DNA of 64,000 nucleotides from contig NZ_HE978586.1 of NCBI RefSeq assembly GCF_000311985.1, positions 136,146-200,145 on the forward strand, given 5' to 3'. Shown piece after piece: positions 1 through 7,694 of the stretch. The DNA is from Kallipyga massiliensis ph2 (lineage in GTDB: Bacteria > Bacillota > Clostridia > Tissierellales > Peptoniphilaceae). Numbering within the stretch: position 1 is the stretch's first letter; the number at the start of each line of letters is the position of its first letter. Below the pieces are notes generated by a model. That model made no database searches, had not been told where the DNA came from, and worked only from the letters and a program-made list of their open reading frames with translations. A program made the translations under genes and the position numbers.

Positions 1-742
1 CATTGATTTTAATGATTTTCCCTGTCGGGTGACCCTTCTCATCAAGGTTAACCGTAGCATATAGGTTTCTCCCATCATCCATAGCCATTCCTGAAAGAGA
101 ACCAAAGGAAGAGATATCCTTTTTGTGGAGCAATCGGAGATCCTCAGAATAAACGCGCATAGTATAAACATTTTCCTCCGAGTCATCTCCATCCATGTTT
201 TTATCAAAGGCAAAGAGCTTGTTTCCACCGGGAAAAATGCAGGTTAAGTAAGAACCCGGTAACTCGACTGTCTTACTGGTGCCTTCTTTCTTGTCCCATG
301 CCTCCAAATAGGAAATCCCATTTAAGTTGCTGACCGAATACACCTTTTCGCCAATGGAGGCCATATGAATTAAGTTAATATGCTGAGAAGGATATTCAGT
401 GATTTGGAGCGTCTTCTTATTGACACTGATGACTTTTTTTGTATCTTTCTGATTGCCCAACCCCACAGGAATAACATACAACTCATCCCGATTCTCTGCT
501 GGCGAATAAAAAGAGGAACCCAGAGCAGCATAGGACAGCTTTTGCTCTTGCATAGTCTGAAGTTTTGAATCAAACCACCATATCCTTGAATCATACTTAT
601 GTTCATTTGTAATGACAAGGCCAAAATCGATTGACTCTCTTTTTAGAGAGGAGGGGGGCGTGTCCCATAGATATCCGCAGGCAGTAAAGAAAAAAAGCAC
701 TAGAAAGCTAAAACTTGCAAAAAATACTTTTGATCTGCTCAT
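1..742 (-). CDS. putative lipoprotein, 3' end beyond window edge
   Basis: An open frame runs from an ATG at 742 to the window edge without a stop (247 codons). The N-terminus is a lipoprotein signal: MSRSK, a hydrophobic stretch, then the lipobox FTAC with the Cys at about residue 22, so the product should be a lipid-anchored extracytoplasmic protein. The mature part has repeated short strands with GEKVYSV, GNKLFAF and GRNLYAT, a pattern typical of beta-propeller-like surface proteins; this fold is inference. I recognise no specific family. An AAGGAAAGAG ribosome site lies upstream. The frame begins at ATGA, overlapping the stop of a 26-codon ORF, which suggests translational coupling. Base composition is AT-richer than the core of the window. 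Confidence 0.75.
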   Translation of the reverse strand, partial: MSRSKVFFASFSFLVLFFFTACGYLWDTPPSSLKRESIDFGLVITNEHKYDSRIWWFDSKLQTMQEQKLSYAALGSSFYSPAENRDELYVIPVGLGNQKDTKKVISVNKKTLQITEYPSQHINLIHMASIGEKVYSVSNLNGISYLEAWDKKEGTSKTVELPGSYLTCIFPGGNKLFAFDKNMDGDDSEENVYTMRVYSEDLRLLHKKDISSFGSLSGMAMDDGRNLYATVNLDEKGHPTGKIIKIN

Positions 743-819
743 TTTCTTATCGCTCTTTCCTTTTTGAGAAGATTAGCTCTCTCCACGATCCCCACAGTTA
801 TAGTCATTTGTTTATTCAT
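739..819 (-). CDS. possible 26-aa leader peptide ORF
   Basis: Between fic and the lipoprotein a 26-codon frame starts with ATG at 819 (MNKQMTITVG) and stops at TGA 739-741, overlapping the lipoprotein ATG as ATGA. A GAGG lies 9 nt upstream of its start. It could be a small coupled peptide, the relic of a longer gene, or chance. No family is recognised. The exact ATGA overlap is the only positive support. Confidence 0.3.
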   Translation of the reverse strand: MNKQMTITVGIVERANLLKKERAIRK

Positions 820-830
820 GGCACTCAACC

Positions 831-1877
831 TCATACCCCGATATACCTTGTTGCCCGGCCCGAACCAATTCGTTTTATCGAGCCGGCCTTGACCATGGCT
901 CCGAGAACGGCTTCCACGGTCGTGGGGCTGACATCAGGGAGGATCTTGCAGATCTCGGCTTTGGAAATCGGGGTCAGGCTGTTCAGCACGGTCGCCTCCA
1001 CACGGGCTTTTTTTGTGATCTTCTTGCCATGCACCACCGCGAACCGCTTGTCCAGCTCCTTGTAGCACATATAGAGGGTGGACAGGAAATTTTCGATAAA
1101 GGGGAAATAGGAGTTTTCGTTTGTGCCCCACCCGGCAGAGGACTGCCGCAATGCCTCATAATAGTACGCCTTATAGTTGTTGATCTGCTCCTCAAAGGAC
1201 ACATATTTTCCGGCGTCAAAGCCGTTTTTGTACAGCAGCAGTAGCGACAGCAGCCGAGACATTCTGCCGTTGCCGTCTTGGAATGGGTGGATGCAGAGAA
1301 AGTCCAGTATCACACAGGGGATCAGAAGAAGCTGATTGATATTGGCATCGCTTCGGGCCTCAAGATAGGCAAGCTCCAACTGCTCCATGGCTTTGGGCGT
1401 CTTACTTGCAGACGTGGGGCGAAAACGCACGTGCCGATTTCCGTCAGTATCAATCTCCAAAATTACATTATCATCCGTCTTATACTTTCCGCCGTATTCA
1501 TAGCCCGCAAAGCTCATCATCATTTCGTGCAGCCGCAGAATATCGCTCTGCCGAAAGTCGATATGCCCATATCCGAGATGAATTTCGTTCAGCGCATCTC
1601 TGTATCCTGCGATCTCTGCCTCGTTGTGGTTCAGCGGAGCGCTGTTTTGATTGACAATAGCGGCAATGCGCTCGTCGCTGGTCACAATGCCCTCGATGGC
1701 ATTGGAGCTTTTGATGGACTGTACCTTTGCCACGGCTTCCAGCTCTGTAAATATCTGTATGTATTTGTCTTTGCGCACACCTGCCATGGTTTTCAGTGCG
1801 GCAATATTTGAAGTTAGATTGATAAGCTTTGCCGGTAGCAAACCGTTATTCAAAAAGGAGTAATCGAATTGTCTCAT
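831..1877 (-). CDS. Fic family protein (AMPylase/adenylyltransferase type) with C-terminal winged helix
   Basis: The protein has 348 residues from ATG 1877 (MRQFDYSF); the ATG at 1937 lies inside an operator palindrome and is unlikely. The Fic core carries HPFQDGNGRMSR at about residues 206-217, matching the HxFx(D/E)GNGRxxR active loop that transfers AMP or another nucleotide to a target hydroxyl. The segment SSNAIEGI at about residues 55-62 matches the inhibitory helix motif (S/T)xxxE(G/N), so this is a class II Fic in which the Glu can restrain activity. The last 60 residues look like a winged helix (ISKAEICKILPDVSPTTVEAVLGAMVK). It stands alone, with no recognisable antitoxin. Twin palindromes cover its promoter. 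Confidence 0.9.
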   Translation of the reverse strand: MRQFDYSFLNNGLLPAKLINLTSNIAALKTMAGVRKDKYIQIFTELEAVAKVQSIKSSNAIEGIVTSDERIAAIVNQNSAPLNHNEAEIAGYRDALNEIHLGYGHIDFRQSDILRLHEMMMSFAGYEYGGKYKTDDNVILEIDTDGNRHVRFRPTSASKTPKAMEQLELAYLEARSDANINQLLLIPCVILDFLCIHPFQDGNGRMSRLLSLLLLYKNGFDAGKYVSFEEQINNYKAYYYEALRQSSAGWGTNENSYFPFIENFLSTLYMCYKELDKRFAVVHGKKITKKARVEATVLNSLTPISKAEICKILPDVSPTTVEAVLGAMVKAGSIKRIGSGRATRYIGV

Positions 1878-1880
1878 ACA

Positions 1881-1934
1881 GCACCAGCCTTTCTGCACAT
1901 AATTATAGCATTTTATGTGCAGAAAGGCTGGTGC
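1881..1934. promoter_or_regulatory. 22-bp inverted repeat, operator-like, over the fic promoter
   Basis: Arms 1881-1902 and 1913-1934 are perfect 22-bp inverted complements around a 10-nt centre. On the fic strand the centre holds TATAAT (1902-1907), a good -10 box ending 24 nt before the ATG at 1877. Transcription would start within the right-hand arm as read on that strand, so this is more likely a DNA operator than an RNA hairpin. The half-site core is TCTGCACATAA. Confidence 0.6.
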
Positions 1935-1942
1935 CAATCAAT

Positions 1943-1979
1943 TTATCTGCATATAATCTTTTAGATTATATGCAGATAA
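1943..1979. promoter_or_regulatory. second 17-bp inverted repeat upstream of fic
   Basis: Arms 1943-1959 and 1963-1979 are perfect inverted complements around TTT. The half-site TCTGCATATAA differs by one base from that of the neighbouring palindrome, so the two are probably sites for the same dimeric regulator upstream of fic. Confidence 0.55.
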
Positions 1980-2004
1980 CCGCTTTGCATAGGCAGTATA
2001 ATGA

Positions 2005-2033
2005 GAAAACGGCATGGGGTTTCCGTGCCGTTT
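2005..2033 (-). terminator. terminator-like hairpin downstream of trpS
   Basis: AAACGGCA (2007-2014) pairs with TGCCGTTT (2026-2033) around an 11-nt loop, about 40 nt after the trpS stop. The T tract on the minus strand is short (TTTTCTC), so termination may be weak. Confidence 0.5.
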
Positions 2034-2073
2034 GCGTCAGATTGACACAGTCCTTTTTTGCTCATTCTTCCCT

Positions 2074-3102
2074 TTAATGTTCAATGAATCCCACCTTCCG
2101 GTAGACCTTGGACAGGGTCCGGCGGGCGGTCCGGCCGGCCTCCTCAGCCCCTTTCTTGTAGATATCATCCAGGTAATTCTTGTCTGCGGTAATCTCCAGG
2201 AAGCGGTCCCGGATGGGCGACATAGTTTTCACGATAGTCTCGCCCAGGAGTTCCTTGAACTCCGCATAGGAGATGTTGCCCAGGTCATTAACAATCTCCT
2301 GGGGCTTTCGGCCGTCATAGGCAGAGAAAATGTTAATCAGATTTTTCAGGCCAGGCTGGTCATCCGAGTAGGCGAAATGGGCCTCGGAGTCGGTGACTGC
2401 ACGGGCTATTTTCCGCCGGATGGTATCCGGATCGTCCTTGATCAGGATGTAGGCATTGGGATCCTCATCGGACTTGGACATTTTCACCGAGGGGTCCTTG
2501 AGAGACATGATCCTGGCCGCCGATTCCGGCATCCAGCCTTCAGGCAGGGTGAAGGTGGGCGAGTAGCGGTGGTTGAAGCGCTCGGCAATATCTCGAGTGA
2601 ATTCCAGATGCTGCTTTTGGTCTTCCCCGACCGGGACATAGTCAGCCTGGTAGAGGAGGATGTCGGCTGCCATGAGGACCGGATAGGTGAAGAGGGCGGC
2701 ATTCAGGTTGTCTTCATTCTTCTGGGACTTGGCCTTCCACTGGGTCATTCTCTCGAGCTGGCCCATGTAGGAGAGGGAGGAGAAGACCCAGGACAACTCT
2801 GCATGCTCATGGACATGGGACTGGATAAAAAGGGTCACTTTTTCCGGGTCAAGGCCTGCAGCAATATAGTAGGCCAAAACTTCTCGCGACCGGCGACGGA
2901 GGTCAGCGGGTACCTGGTGGACTGTGATGGCGTGGAGATCGGCCACAGCAAAGAAGCAACGATAGTCTTCCTGTAGGCGGACAAAGTTTTGGATGGCCCC
3001 CAGGTAGTTGGCAATGGTCAGGTCCCCTGAAGGTTGGACCAGACTAAGGACCGTCTTTGACGGAGAAGAAGAATTGGTGGTTTTGATAGGATCTTCAGAC
3101 AC
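2074..3102 (-). CDS. trpS: tryptophanyl-tRNA synthetase
   Basis: A class Ic aminoacyl-tRNA synthetase that charges tRNA-Trp in the cytoplasm; 342 residues, normal for the family. It starts at GTG 3102 behind AAGGAAA. The N-terminal signature is LVQPSGDLTIANYLGA. The HIGH-equivalent tetrapeptide, T-(I/L)-G-N in Bacillus enzymes, reads TIAN here, an unusual Gly to Ala change. PVGEDQKQHLE and KMSKSDED (the KMSKS loop) are intact. The gene stands alone, with its own TATAAT just after the terminator of the upstream hydrolase gene. There is no room for a T-box leader, so tryptophan control by that route is not visible. Confidence 0.95.
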   Translation of the reverse strand: MSEDPIKTTNSSSPSKTVLSLVQPSGDLTIANYLGAIQNFVRLQEDYRCFFAVADLHAITVHQVPADLRRRSREVLAYYIAAGLDPEKVTLFIQSHVHEHAELSWVFSSLSYMGQLERMTQWKAKSQKNEDNLNAALFTYPVLMAADILLYQADYVPVGEDQKQHLEFTRDIAERFNHRYSPTFTLPEGWMPESAARIMSLKDPSVKMSKSDEDPNAYILIKDDPDTIRRKIARAVTDSEAHFAYSDDQPGLKNLINIFSAYDGRKPQEIVNDLGNISYAEFKELLGETIVKTMSPIRDRFLEITADKNYLDDIYKKGAEEAGRTARRTLSKVYRKVGFIEH

Positions 3103-3169
3103 GATGGATTTCCTTTCTTTTCTATTCGATCACTAGCGACAGACCAAGTCCGACGCCCACTAGCTTCTT

Positions 3170-3175
3170 ATTATA
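3170..3175 (-). promoter_or_regulatory. -10 box for trpS
   Basis: TATAAT on the minus strand, 67 nt before the trpS GTG and immediately after the upstream terminator. The region 17 bp upstream lies in the terminator stem and has no good TTGACA. Confidence 0.45.
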
Positions 3176-3205
3176 ACAAAAGTCGCCTCCAAAGAGGCGA
3201 CTTTT
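3172..3205 (-). terminator. Rho-independent terminator of the NlpC/P60 gene
   Basis: A perfect 12-bp stem (3178-3189 with 3194-3205) with a 4-nt loop, ending in TTTT then GTT on the minus strand, 23 nt after the stop codon. Confidence 0.85.
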
Positions 3206-3228
3206 CAAGGAACGATTCAATAAGGGAA

Positions 3229-5061
3229 TTAGTTGATAATCCGGCGAGCACCCATATAGTGGTTGATGAACCAGGATGAGTTCAAGCTATCGGTGCGGAC
3301 ACCCAACTGCGGGGTTGACGCATGGATGATTTGACCATCGCCGATGTAAATACCAACATGACCTACACGACCGCCGGAGCTTTCATTGGAGAAGAAAACG
3401 AGGTCGCCGGGACGGAGGTTTGCTTTTGAAACGGAATAGCCGTTCGAGGTCTGGGCTGCCGCTCCACGTTGGATCGTATAGCCGAAGGACCGGTAGAGCC
3501 AGGAGGTTAAGCCGGAGCAGTCAAAAGAGTTGGGACCTGCTGCTCCATAGATGTATGGTTTCCCTAGCTGCTGTTTGGCTAAATTGATAATCTGATCCAC
3601 GGTTCCCTGACCTGCCTGGTTGCTTCCTTGGTTTTGGGAGGGTGCCTTCTCTTCAACTTGGGGGGCAGATTGCTTCTCTGTGGAGAAGAATTTGCTGCTG
3701 ATATAGCCAACGCTGCCATTAAAGTTGATTTGAATCCATCCGTTCTTTAGGTCTTTACCTTGGATGGGGTCATTTCTGTGGAGGTAACCGATCGAGTCAT
3801 AACCGGTGCCGGGACCCTGACGAACAAAGAGGGAGTCGGCTGTGGTATAACCGGAGACGTCCGTGGAAGGCTGGGCTTCCTGCTTATCAGAGTTATTGTT
3901 CTTTGTCTCAGGGGCCTTTTTTTCTTCCACCTTGGTTTTTTCGAAAGAAAGAACATTCTTATGAATGTAGGCGGTTTGCCCTTGGTAATTGATCTTGATC
4001 CAACCCAGAGAGACTTCTTCTCCCTGAACAGGATAATTAATCGAAGCTACACCGATGATATCTGCAGAATTGGAGGGACCTTTGCGAACATTAGCCGTAG
4101 AAACCGAAACGAAGCCGGAATAGGCAGCCCCGGATTTTTCCTTGGGCTCTTCTTCCTTTTTCTTATCCTCTTTTTTTGCGGATTCTTTCTTGGCCGCTTC
4201 TTCTTTTGCCTTTTCCTCTTCGGCCTTCTTCTTGGCGGCTTCTTCTTCCGCCTTTTTCTTGGCTTCCTCTTCTTCCGCCTTCTTACGGGCCTCTGCTTCT
4301 TCTCGTAGGGTCTTCTGGCGGGCGATCATCTGGTCGAATCCGGCAGGAGTTAGCTCATCAACGAATTCAGCATTAATATAAGAGAGGTCATCCCCTTCAC
4401 CAAAGGCGATCCAACCATCTTTAAGTTGTCCAATGACCAGGTCATCCTTGGAGAGGATGTCGATGATTTCATAATTGGAGCCGGCTCCGGTACGAACATT
4501 AAGGGCATCAACAGTAACGATGCCGCGGAATTCCCGGGCTTCCTCTTCTTCTTTTTTCTCTTCCGTTTTTTCTTCTTTTTTAAAGGCAAGCTCAACTTCA
4601 GGCGTTGATGCATCCTGGTCTTTCACACCGCTAAGGGGGTCAAGGACATCGTCCTTTTCGGAAGCATTAGCAAGATCGGTGGTTTCTTCCGGTACTTCTT
4701 CTTCAACCGCTGTCTGAGAGGATGCCCGAGACTCTTCAAGAGCAAGCTCTACAGAGGACGACTGGCTTTCTTCAGAAGGAAGCTCAACAACCTCTTCTTC
4801 CCGGCTCTCGACCGGTTCTTCTTTTTGAACGATGTATTCGACATTTTGAACAGGATCAAAGACCTTTTCTTCGACGACGTTGACTTCTTGGGAAAGCTGA
4901 GCGTCTTCCTTTGCCTGATCTTGAATGTTTTTGTATTGGTTGGTTAGATCTTTGGTCATGTGGTCCGCTGTGGACCTGTCTATGTCGATGAGCGGGATCG
5001 CTGCAATGGCGCCGGTAACCCCTACCACACCAACAACAGCCCCAATTTTTCGCTTATCCAA
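3229..5061 (-). CDS. secreted or membrane-anchored SH3b-NlpC/P60 peptidoglycan hydrolase
   Basis: A cell-wall endopeptidase of the NlpC/P60 family, 610 residues. The start is TTG 5061 behind GGAGGT; the upstream ATG at 5103 lies inside the -10 box and cannot be used. A hydrophobic segment (IGAVVGVVGVTGAIAAIPLI, about residues 6-25) anchors or exports it. A long acidic, Ser/Glu-rich stretch follows, then an SH3b domain (about 178-241), an Ala/Lys/Glu coiled coil (about 255-320), two more SH3b domains (about 325-385 and 410-470) and the catalytic domain (about 490-610). Catalytic Cys is in FDCSGL, with His in VGHVGIYIGDG and IIHAS. The SH3b domains should hold it on peptidoglycan. It is monocistronic, between its own promoter and terminator. 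Confidence 0.92.
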   Translation of the reverse strand: MDKRKIGAVVGVVGVTGAIAAIPLIDIDRSTADHMTKDLTNQYKNIQDQAKEDAQLSQEVNVVEEKVFDPVQNVEYIVQKEEPVESREEEVVELPSEESQSSSVELALEESRASSQTAVEEEVPEETTDLANASEKDDVLDPLSGVKDQDASTPEVELAFKKEEKTEEKKEEEEAREFRGIVTVDALNVRTGAGSNYEIIDILSKDDLVIGQLKDGWIAFGEGDDLSYINAEFVDELTPAGFDQMIARQKTLREEAEARKKAEEEEAKKKAEEEAAKKKAEEEKAKEEAAKKESAKKEDKKKEEEPKEKSGAAYSGFVSVSTANVRKGPSNSADIIGVASINYPVQGEEVSLGWIKINYQGQTAYIHKNVLSFEKTKVEEKKAPETKNNNSDKQEAQPSTDVSGYTTADSLFVRQGPGTGYDSIGYLHRNDPIQGKDLKNGWIQINFNGSVGYISSKFFSTEKQSAPQVEEKAPSQNQGSNQAGQGTVDQIINLAKQQLGKPYIYGAAGPNSFDCSGLTSWLYRSFGYTIQRGAAAQTSNGYSVSKANLRPGDLVFFSNESSGGRVGHVGIYIGDGQIIHASTPQLGVRTDSLNSSWFINHYMGARRIIN

Positions 5062-5101
5062 AATGCACCTCCGTGACTTGTTACCTTTGTAACCTGAATA
5101 C

Positions 5102-5130
5102 ATAATAAGTTACTTCCGGCGGCTTGTCAA
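5102..5130 (-). promoter_or_regulatory. sigma-A promoter of the NlpC/P60 gene
   Basis: TTGACA (5125-5130), a 17-bp spacer, then TATTAT (5102-5107) on the minus strand. The -10 lies about 40 nt upstream of the TTG start. The 5' leader contains the small palindrome GTTACAAAGGTAAC. Confidence 0.85.
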
Positions 5131-5136
5131 GAAAAA

Positions 5137-5153
5137 GTTACAAAAAATAAACA
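5137..5153 (-). promoter_or_regulatory. WalR-box-like direct repeat upstream of the hydrolase promoter
   Basis: TGTTTA-N5-TGTAAC on the minus strand lies just upstream of the -35 box. It differs by one base from the WalR consensus TGTWAH-N5-TGTWAH known from Bacillus and Staphylococcus autolysin genes. Several further GTTAC/GTAAC words crowd 5081-5180. No walRK genes are in the window. Confidence 0.35.
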
Positions 5154-5237
5154 ATATTTAACCCATTGTAACAATTTGTTTTTTATGGGCCTTTTCTCCC
5201 AAAATTAGAGGCTTTCAGGCCTTCGATGAGGAAAAGA

Positions 5238-6014
5238 TTAGAGGATATTTCGCTCCGGGAAAACCCATTCCACCCGGTCAAGGGTCAGCCCCTGGGGCGG
5301 AGCAGCCATGAAGGGAGAATGTGGCGCCCCCTGGTCAATGACTTGGCTGATTTCTTCCAGGGTCCACTTCCCCCGACCCAGGGCCACCAAGGCCCCCACC
5401 ATGAGGCGGACCTGCTCCCGGAGGAAGGAATCCCCCCGGATCCGAAAGATCCACCGAAAGCCCTCTCCCTCGGTCCATTCCTCCCGGTCAAGCTGAAAGA
5501 GATAGATGGTACGCTCGGGATCCCGGTCCTCATCGGCCAGGGTGAAGGCGGAGAAGTTATGGCGACCTACCATAAGGGCGGCCCCCCGGCTCATGACTTC
5601 CGGGTCCAGGGAATAGCTACAGGTGGGAAGGAAGTCCCGGTACTTGGGGTGGATTCTCTTGGCTTCCACAAAGTCATAGCGGTAAGTTTTTGCCTGGGAA
5701 TGGAAGCGGGCATGAAAGTTCAGGGGAAGGCCCTGGGAAGAGAGGACCTGGAGGTCATCCGGCAGGTAGGGATAGAGATGGTAGGCAAAGGCCCCTGCAG
5801 GGATGGGTGTGTCGGCCAAGAAATTGACAATCTGACCCTGGGCATGGACGCCGGCGTCCGTCCTCCCTGCGGCGATCAGCCGGGTCTTTTTCCCCAAAAC
5901 CTTCTCCACGGCCCTGGTAAGGACCCCGGCCACTGTCCGCTTGTCCGCCTGGGCCTGGAAGCCATGAAAATTCCGCCCGTCATAGGCCAGGGTCAATAAA
6001 ATATTTTGATACAT
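5238..6014 (-). CDS. truA: tRNA pseudouridine(38-40) synthase
   Basis: Isomerises uridines 38-40 of the tRNA anticodon arm. It has 258 residues from ATG 6014 (MYQNILLTLAYDG), the usual TruA N-terminus; the longer frame upstream lies within ecfT. The catalytic Asp is in AAGRTDAGVHAQGQ, and FRIRGDSFLREQVR matches the conserved C-terminal block. Its start overlaps the ecfT stop as TGATG, so it is translationally coupled as the last gene of the ecfA1-ecfA2-ecfT-truA unit, a classic Bacillota arrangement. No convincing terminator follows. Confidence 0.95.
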   Translation of the reverse strand: MYQNILLTLAYDGRNFHGFQAQADKRTVAGVLTRAVEKVLGKKTRLIAAGRTDAGVHAQGQIVNFLADTPIPAGAFAYHLYPYLPDDLQVLSSQGLPLNFHARFHSQAKTYRYDFVEAKRIHPKYRDFLPTCSYSLDPEVMSRGAALMVGRHNFSAFTLADEDRDPERTIYLFQLDREEWTEGEGFRWIFRIRGDSFLREQVRLMVGALVALGRGKWTLEEISQVIDQGAPHSPFMAAPPQGLTLDRVEWVFPERNIL

Positions 6015-6805
6015 CAGAGGACCACCATGCCCAGGATAAAGAGGGCGGTGACACCGAGGAGGGTCAGGGTGTCCTTTTTCTCCATGGAAAGGGGATTGAG
6101 CCGGGTCCGCCCTTCCCCACCCCGGTAGCAACGGGCTTCCATGGCCACACCCAGTTCCGATGCCCTGTCCAGGGAGTTGAGGAAAAGGGGGACTAAGAGG
6201 GGGATCATGGCCCTGGCCCGGTCCAGGATATTGCCCGACTCAAAGTCGGCCCCCCTGGCCTTCTGGGCCTTCATGATCTTGTCCGTCTCTTCAAAAAGGG
6301 TGGGGATGAAGCGGAGAGCGATGGAGACCATCATGGCCAGCTCATGAGCCGGGAAGCGGACGACCTTAAGAGGGGACAAAAGGGATTCCAGGCCGTCCGT
6401 CAGCTTTAGCGGGGAGGTGGTCAGGGAGAGGAGGGTGGTCCCCAGGACCAGGAGGACAATCCGGCAGGCGACAAAGGCCGCCCAGACCAGGCCCTCTTTG
6501 GTCACAGTGAGGAATCCCCACTGCCAGAGGACCTGACCCCGGATGGTGAAGATATTCAGGACCGTAGTGAAGATGAGGATGGTCAGGATAGGCTTGAGTC
6601 CCTTGATGATCTTGGGCAGGGGGAGGTCCGCCAAGGCCACCACCATGAGGACAAAGGCCAGGACGACGGCATAGCCGACAAAGTGGTCCACCATGAAAAC
6701 CAGGACCATAAAGAGGATAGTTAAAACCAGCTTGACCCGGGGATCCAGGTGGTGGACAAAGGAGTCCCTGGGCATGTACTGGCCAAGGAGGACTCGGTCA
6801 TTCAT
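6014..6805 (-). CDS. ecfT: energy-coupling factor transporter transmembrane protein
   Basis: The membrane scaffold of the ECF vitamin and micronutrient importer, linking the two ATPases to exchangeable substrate-binding S proteins; 263 residues. It has several hydrophobic helices, and the coupling region carries KAQKARGADFESG and AMEARCYRGGEG, the two Ala-Arg-Gly-type motifs that contact the ATPases. The start ATG 6805 has GGAGGT 4 nt upstream and overlaps the end of ecfA2 by 8 nt. No S component is encoded in this window, as expected for a group II module. Confidence 0.95.
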   Translation of the reverse strand: MNDRVLLGQYMPRDSFVHHLDPRVKLVLTILFMVLVFMVDHFVGYAVVLAFVLMVVALADLPLPKIIKGLKPILTILIFTTVLNIFTIRGQVLWQWGFLTVTKEGLVWAAFVACRIVLLVLGTTLLSLTTSPLKLTDGLESLLSPLKVVRFPAHELAMMVSIALRFIPTLFEETDKIMKAQKARGADFESGNILDRARAMIPLLVPLFLNSLDRASELGVAMEARCYRGGEGRTRLNPLSMEKKDTLTLLGVTALFILGMVVL

Positions 6806-7694
6806 GGTGACCTCCTTTCATGGCAGAAGGAACTTCCGGCCGCCGGGCTTCCAAGTAGGACTTGAGGGATTGGAAGGCCTGGTCCACCGTCAGAGCGGTT
6901 GGATCCACGTCCATGCCTTTGGATCTCAGTGTCCTCATGAGCTTGGTTACCTGGGGAAGGGCAAGGCCGATGGCCTCCAAATCCTCTTCCCGGGAAAAGA
7001 CCTCTTCAGGGCTTCCATCCATAACAATCTTCCCCCGGTCGAGGACCACCAGGCGGTTGGCATAGGCAGCCACATCCTCCATGGAATGGGTGACCAGGAT
7101 GATGGACATGGAAGGATTGGCCTCATAGATCCTGTGGATCTCATCCAAAATTTCTTTCCGTCCCTGGGGGTCCAGGCCCGCTGTGGGCTCATCCAGGACC
7201 AGGTAGCGGGGCTCCAGGGCCAGGACCCCGGCAATGGCCACCCGCCGCTTCTGGCCACCGGAGAGTTCAAAAGGAGACCGGTCCTTCATGGTATTAAAGT
7301 CCAGGCCCACAGCCTCCATGGCCCGCCGGACCCTCCTGTCGATCTCCGCCTCTTCCAGCTTGAGGTTTCTGGGGCCAAAGGCGATGTCCTTATAGATTGT
7401 CGGCTCAAAAAGCTGGTCCTCAGGATATTGGAAAACCAAACCCACCTCCTGGCGGATCTTCCGGACCTGGCTCTTGGTCCCCCGGGTATCCAGGCCATAG
7501 ATGGTCACCTGACCGGAGCTGGGGAGGTTGAGGGCATTCATGTGCTGGACCAGGGTGGACTTCCCCGACCCGGTATGGCCTAAGAGGCCCAGGAACTCAT
7601 GGTCTTCAATGGTGAGGGAGATCCCGTCCAAGGCCTTGACCCCATCTTTAGCGGTTGGGTCATAAATAAAGCTAACGTCCTTGAATTCCATCAT
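6798..7694 (-). CDS. ecfA2: energy-coupling factor transporter ATPase EcfA2
   Basis: One of the two ABC ATPases of the ECF importer, 298 residues. Walker A is GHTGSGKST, the Q loop VFQYPEDQLFE, the signature LSGGQKRRVAIAG, Walker B YLVLDEPTAG, and the switch His is in LVTHSMED. The Q loop with YPEDQLFE is typical of EcfA2 rather than EcfA1. The start overlaps the ecfA1 stop as ATGA, and the end overlaps ecfT, so all subunits are coupled. Confidence 0.94.
   Translation of the reverse strand: MMEFKDVSFIYDPTAKDGVKALDGISLTIEDHEFLGLLGHTGSGKSTLVQHMNALNLPSSGQVTIYGLDTRGTKSQVRKIRQEVGLVFQYPEDQLFEPTIYKDIAFGPRNLKLEEAEIDRRVRRAMEAVGLDFNTMKDRSPFELSGGQKRRVAIAGVLALEPRYLVLDEPTAGLDPQGRKEILDEIHRIYEANPSMSIILVTHSMEDVAAYANRLVVLDRGKIVMDGSPEEVFSREEDLEAIGLALPQVTKLMRTLRSKGMDVDPTALTVDQAFQSLKSYLEARRPEVPSAMKGGHHE

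Noticed and set aside
3103..3177. T-box leader for trpS
   Set aside because: The space between the upstream terminator and trpS is too short and lacks the T-box sequence and specifier loop.
5160..5237. Terminator after truA
   Set aside because: GGCCT/AGGCC words are 24 nt apart with an A-rather than T-rich 3' side on the minus strand; too weak to call.
5238..6131. Longer truA start at 6131
   Set aside because: The extra 39 residues lie within ecfT and are not TruA-like; ATG 6014 overlaps the ecfT stop as TGATG.
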